64,000 bases of DNA, taken from NCBI GenBank assembly GCA_004123355.1, contig SCHM01000004.1:6847017-6911016 (forward strand), given 5' to 3'. Shown here piece after piece: positions 61,719 to 64,000 of the stretch; the stretch's first letter is position 1; each line of letters begins with the position of its first letter. Origin of the DNA: Amphirosellinia nigrospora. Its lineage: Eukaryota; Ascomycota; Sordariomycetes; Xylariales; Xylariaceae. Under the pieces are notes generated by a model. The model made no database searches, had not been told where the DNA came from, and worked only from the letters and a program-made list of their open reading frames with translations. The translations under genes were made by a program, and so were the position numbers.

Positions 61719-64000
61719 ATTATATTTACTATATTTATTTAGTTAACTACTTATAATTATTCCTTTTAAAAAAATCTTGTTATAAAATTTAAATCGAACT
61801 TATATTTGCTAAAAAGTTACTATTTAATAAAAAAAAAATTATTTCAAGTTTTTACCCTTAAATTACTATACTATAAGCTTTTATTTATAGCCGCGTTTTA
61901 GGGCTTTTTTATAATTTAATAAATAGTGTTTTTTAATACTATTTTATTTACGTTTAATTTTTTATATTTTTTTTTCGCGAACGATATAATATTAGTTTTT
62001 TGCGAACTTTTAAAGTATTATTTTAAGTAATTTTTTTAAATTTATTTTTTTTTACAGCTTTTAGCTATTTTTTAGTTTTTTTAATAGTTTTATTAATTTA
62101 AGGTTATTTTATAAAATTTAAACAATAGTTTAAATAAGTTTTTAAAATTATTTATAAAGTATTATTTTTATTAAAATTTTATTTTTTTAATTTATTTAAT
62201 ATTAAAAAGTTTTTTATAATAAAGTTATAATATTTATATTTGTTTTATTTTTTATTTAGGTTTTTTTTATCGAGATTATTATTTCGTTTTTAAGCTATTT
62301 AGTAGCTTAGTTTAATAATAAATTATTTAAGTATTTTATAATTAATTAGCGTAATATAAATTAAAAATATATTAGTTCGGAAATATTTTTAATTAAAATA
62401 TTGCTGGTTTTATTTTTTAATAATTTTATAATATTAACGTATTAATAAATAATTTAATTTATTTAAAAATTAATTAATTATTTATAACTAACGTTTTTTT
62501 ATAATAAATATTTAGTTTTTAACTTTAAAGTTTAGTTTTTTTAATAATAGTTTTTTTTTTAAATCGTTTTTTTTTATTTATTTTAAAATTTATTATATAG
62601 TTTTAATATATTTTTTTATTTTTATTAATTTTTATACTTTTTTTTAAATAATATATTTTTTAATTAATATATTAGTTATATTTATTATATAGTTAAGCTA
62701 GTTATAATAATTAAATATAAAAAATTTAAATAATATTTATAAAATTATAATTTTATAAATTTATATAATAAAAAGCCGCTATAAAATTTATAATAAATAA
62801 AGCTATTTTTAATTATTTTAATAATAGTTATAAAAAAACGTAATTTTAGTTTAAATATTTTATAATAATTTTAGCTTAGTTTATTAATTTATAATATTTT
62901 AAAAATAATAGTTTTATATAATGCTAAAGATTTTCGCTAGTTTATTAATAAAAACTAATATAAACTAAAGCTTTTTATTAAAATTAATTTTTTTAATAAT
63001 TTAAAAATCCGAAAAAGTTTTTATAATATAAATAAATAGTTTAAACTATTATTATTATTTTTATAAAATATTAATTATAATAGTTTATTAGTTAGTTAAT
63101 TATTATAAATATAAACTTTTTTTTATTTTATTAGTTATTATTTTTTAAAATTTATTATTAAATATTAAAAAAGTTTTAAAAAAATTAGCATAAGCTATAA
63201 TAATTTAAATATTTTATTATAAAGCATTTAGCAAGCTTATATTTTAAGTAGTTTTTATATATTAATTATAATTTTTATTAGTTTTAGCTATTAATATTAT
63301 AATATAAATTTATAGTTTTTTTATTTAAAATAAACAATTATAATATAATATATATTTTTTTAAAATATAAATAATAAATTATTTATTTTAAGTATTATAA
63401 ATCGTTTTTTATAAATAATTAAATTTTTATTTAAAATTTAATTTTTGCTTAAGCTAGTACGGGCTTTTTTTTAATAAACTTTTAAATTTAAAAACTATTA
63501 GTTTATTATAATATTTTATTTATTAAAAAATTTAGCGGCTAAAATATTAATTATAGCTTTATTTTAAGTTTATATATAATAGCTATATATTAATATATTT
63601 TTTCGGGTTAAAAAGTAAATAGTAACGTTTTTTTTACCCGGAAAAATGCTAAATTTATTAACTAATTAAAATATAGTTATATATTTTTAGTTTTTTATTT
63701 TATTTTTTATATTTATAAATTTTTTTATTTTTTATAAAAGTTAGCTATAACGTTTTTAGATTTAAAGTATATAATAATAAAATTATAATTAGCTATTAGT
63801 TTTATTTATTTAATTTATTATAAGTTTAATCGTTATTTAGTACTAAAATATTTAAAAGCTTTATAATTAATAATAACTATAAAAAGCTAACTAGTTTAAT
63901 TGCTAATTTTAGCTTTTAATATTTAACGCTTTTATTATTATTAGTATTTTTTATTATAAATTTTATAGTTTAGTTTAACGTTATATAATATTTTAAAAAA

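Larger units (their letters stand above)
48129..64000. repeat. RIP-mutated AT-rich repeat block (right)
   Basis: Continuous A/T-rich DNA to the end of the window, with CpA and TpG nearly absent and no useful reading frame. It includes an inverted repeat pair, the second palindromic element, simple AAT and AGCAAT runs (about 52345-52400) and an A run at 59672-59690. A slightly better-preserved patch lies at 61620-61740. Confidence 0.92.

Noticed and set aside
1-64000. AT-rich blocks as mitochondrial DNA or centromere
   Set aside because: Scarcity of CpA/TpG with retained CpG, plus LTR pairs differing by transitions, is explained by RIP of transposons. A centromere cannot be excluded but nothing in the sequence demands it.

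Overview
The window looks like part of the genome of a filamentous ascomycete (Pezizomycotina) with an extreme two-compartment structure. About three quarters of it is very AT-rich DNA in which CpA and TpG are scarce and TpA is everywhere, while CpG and GpC survive. That is the footprint of repeat-induced point mutation (RIP). No long reading frame survives there. Islands of normal composition carry genes with short GT..AG introns, an ankyrin-HET protein, a Dnf3-type flippase and other fungus-type families. Scattered AGGTACCT words in the largest island would suit a Sordariomycete, but that is a weak guess. I recognised no rRNA, tRNA or CRISPR array.

Layout. 1-9219 is RIP-mutated repeat DNA with small better-preserved patches. 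9220-10318 holds a decayed J-domain gene (minus strand). 10319-17569 is a RIP-mutated LTR retrotransposon with 220/221-bp LTRs. 17570-19136 holds the first part of a decayed CorA-like membrane-protein gene (plus strand). 19137-24810 is a second LTR retrotransposon with two 208-bp LTRs and a TATTGG target duplication. It sits exactly on an exon-intron junction of the CorA-like gene, whose last exon resumes at 24911-25159. 25215-25839 is a small hairpin-ended, repeat-rich element of unclear nature. 25974-28816 is a decayed ankyrin-HET gene (minus). 29494-33622 is a P4-ATPase lipid flippase gene (minus, four segments) that is nearly intact but for one indel in a poly-C run. 33623-37732 is mostly non-coding. 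37733-38623 is an apparently intact two-exon gene for a small cysteine-containing single-pass membrane protein (plus). 38640-64000 is again RIP-mutated DNA. It contains two related ~800-bp palindromic DNA transposons with TA duplications, a 7.4-kb pair of LTR-like repeats, an inverted pair of ~200-bp repeats 9.6 kb apart, and tandem repeats.

How it fits together. If the two LTR elements are removed in thought, 9220-10318, 17570-19136 and 24817-38640 join into one ordinary gene-bearing segment. In it the J-domain and CorA-like genes would be divergent neighbours, followed by the HET, flippase and membrane-protein genes. Transposon insertion and RIP have therefore broken up an accessory gene cluster. 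The genes nearest the elements (J-domain, CorA-like, HET) are pseudogenes. The two genes furthest from the insertions are nearly intact or intact.
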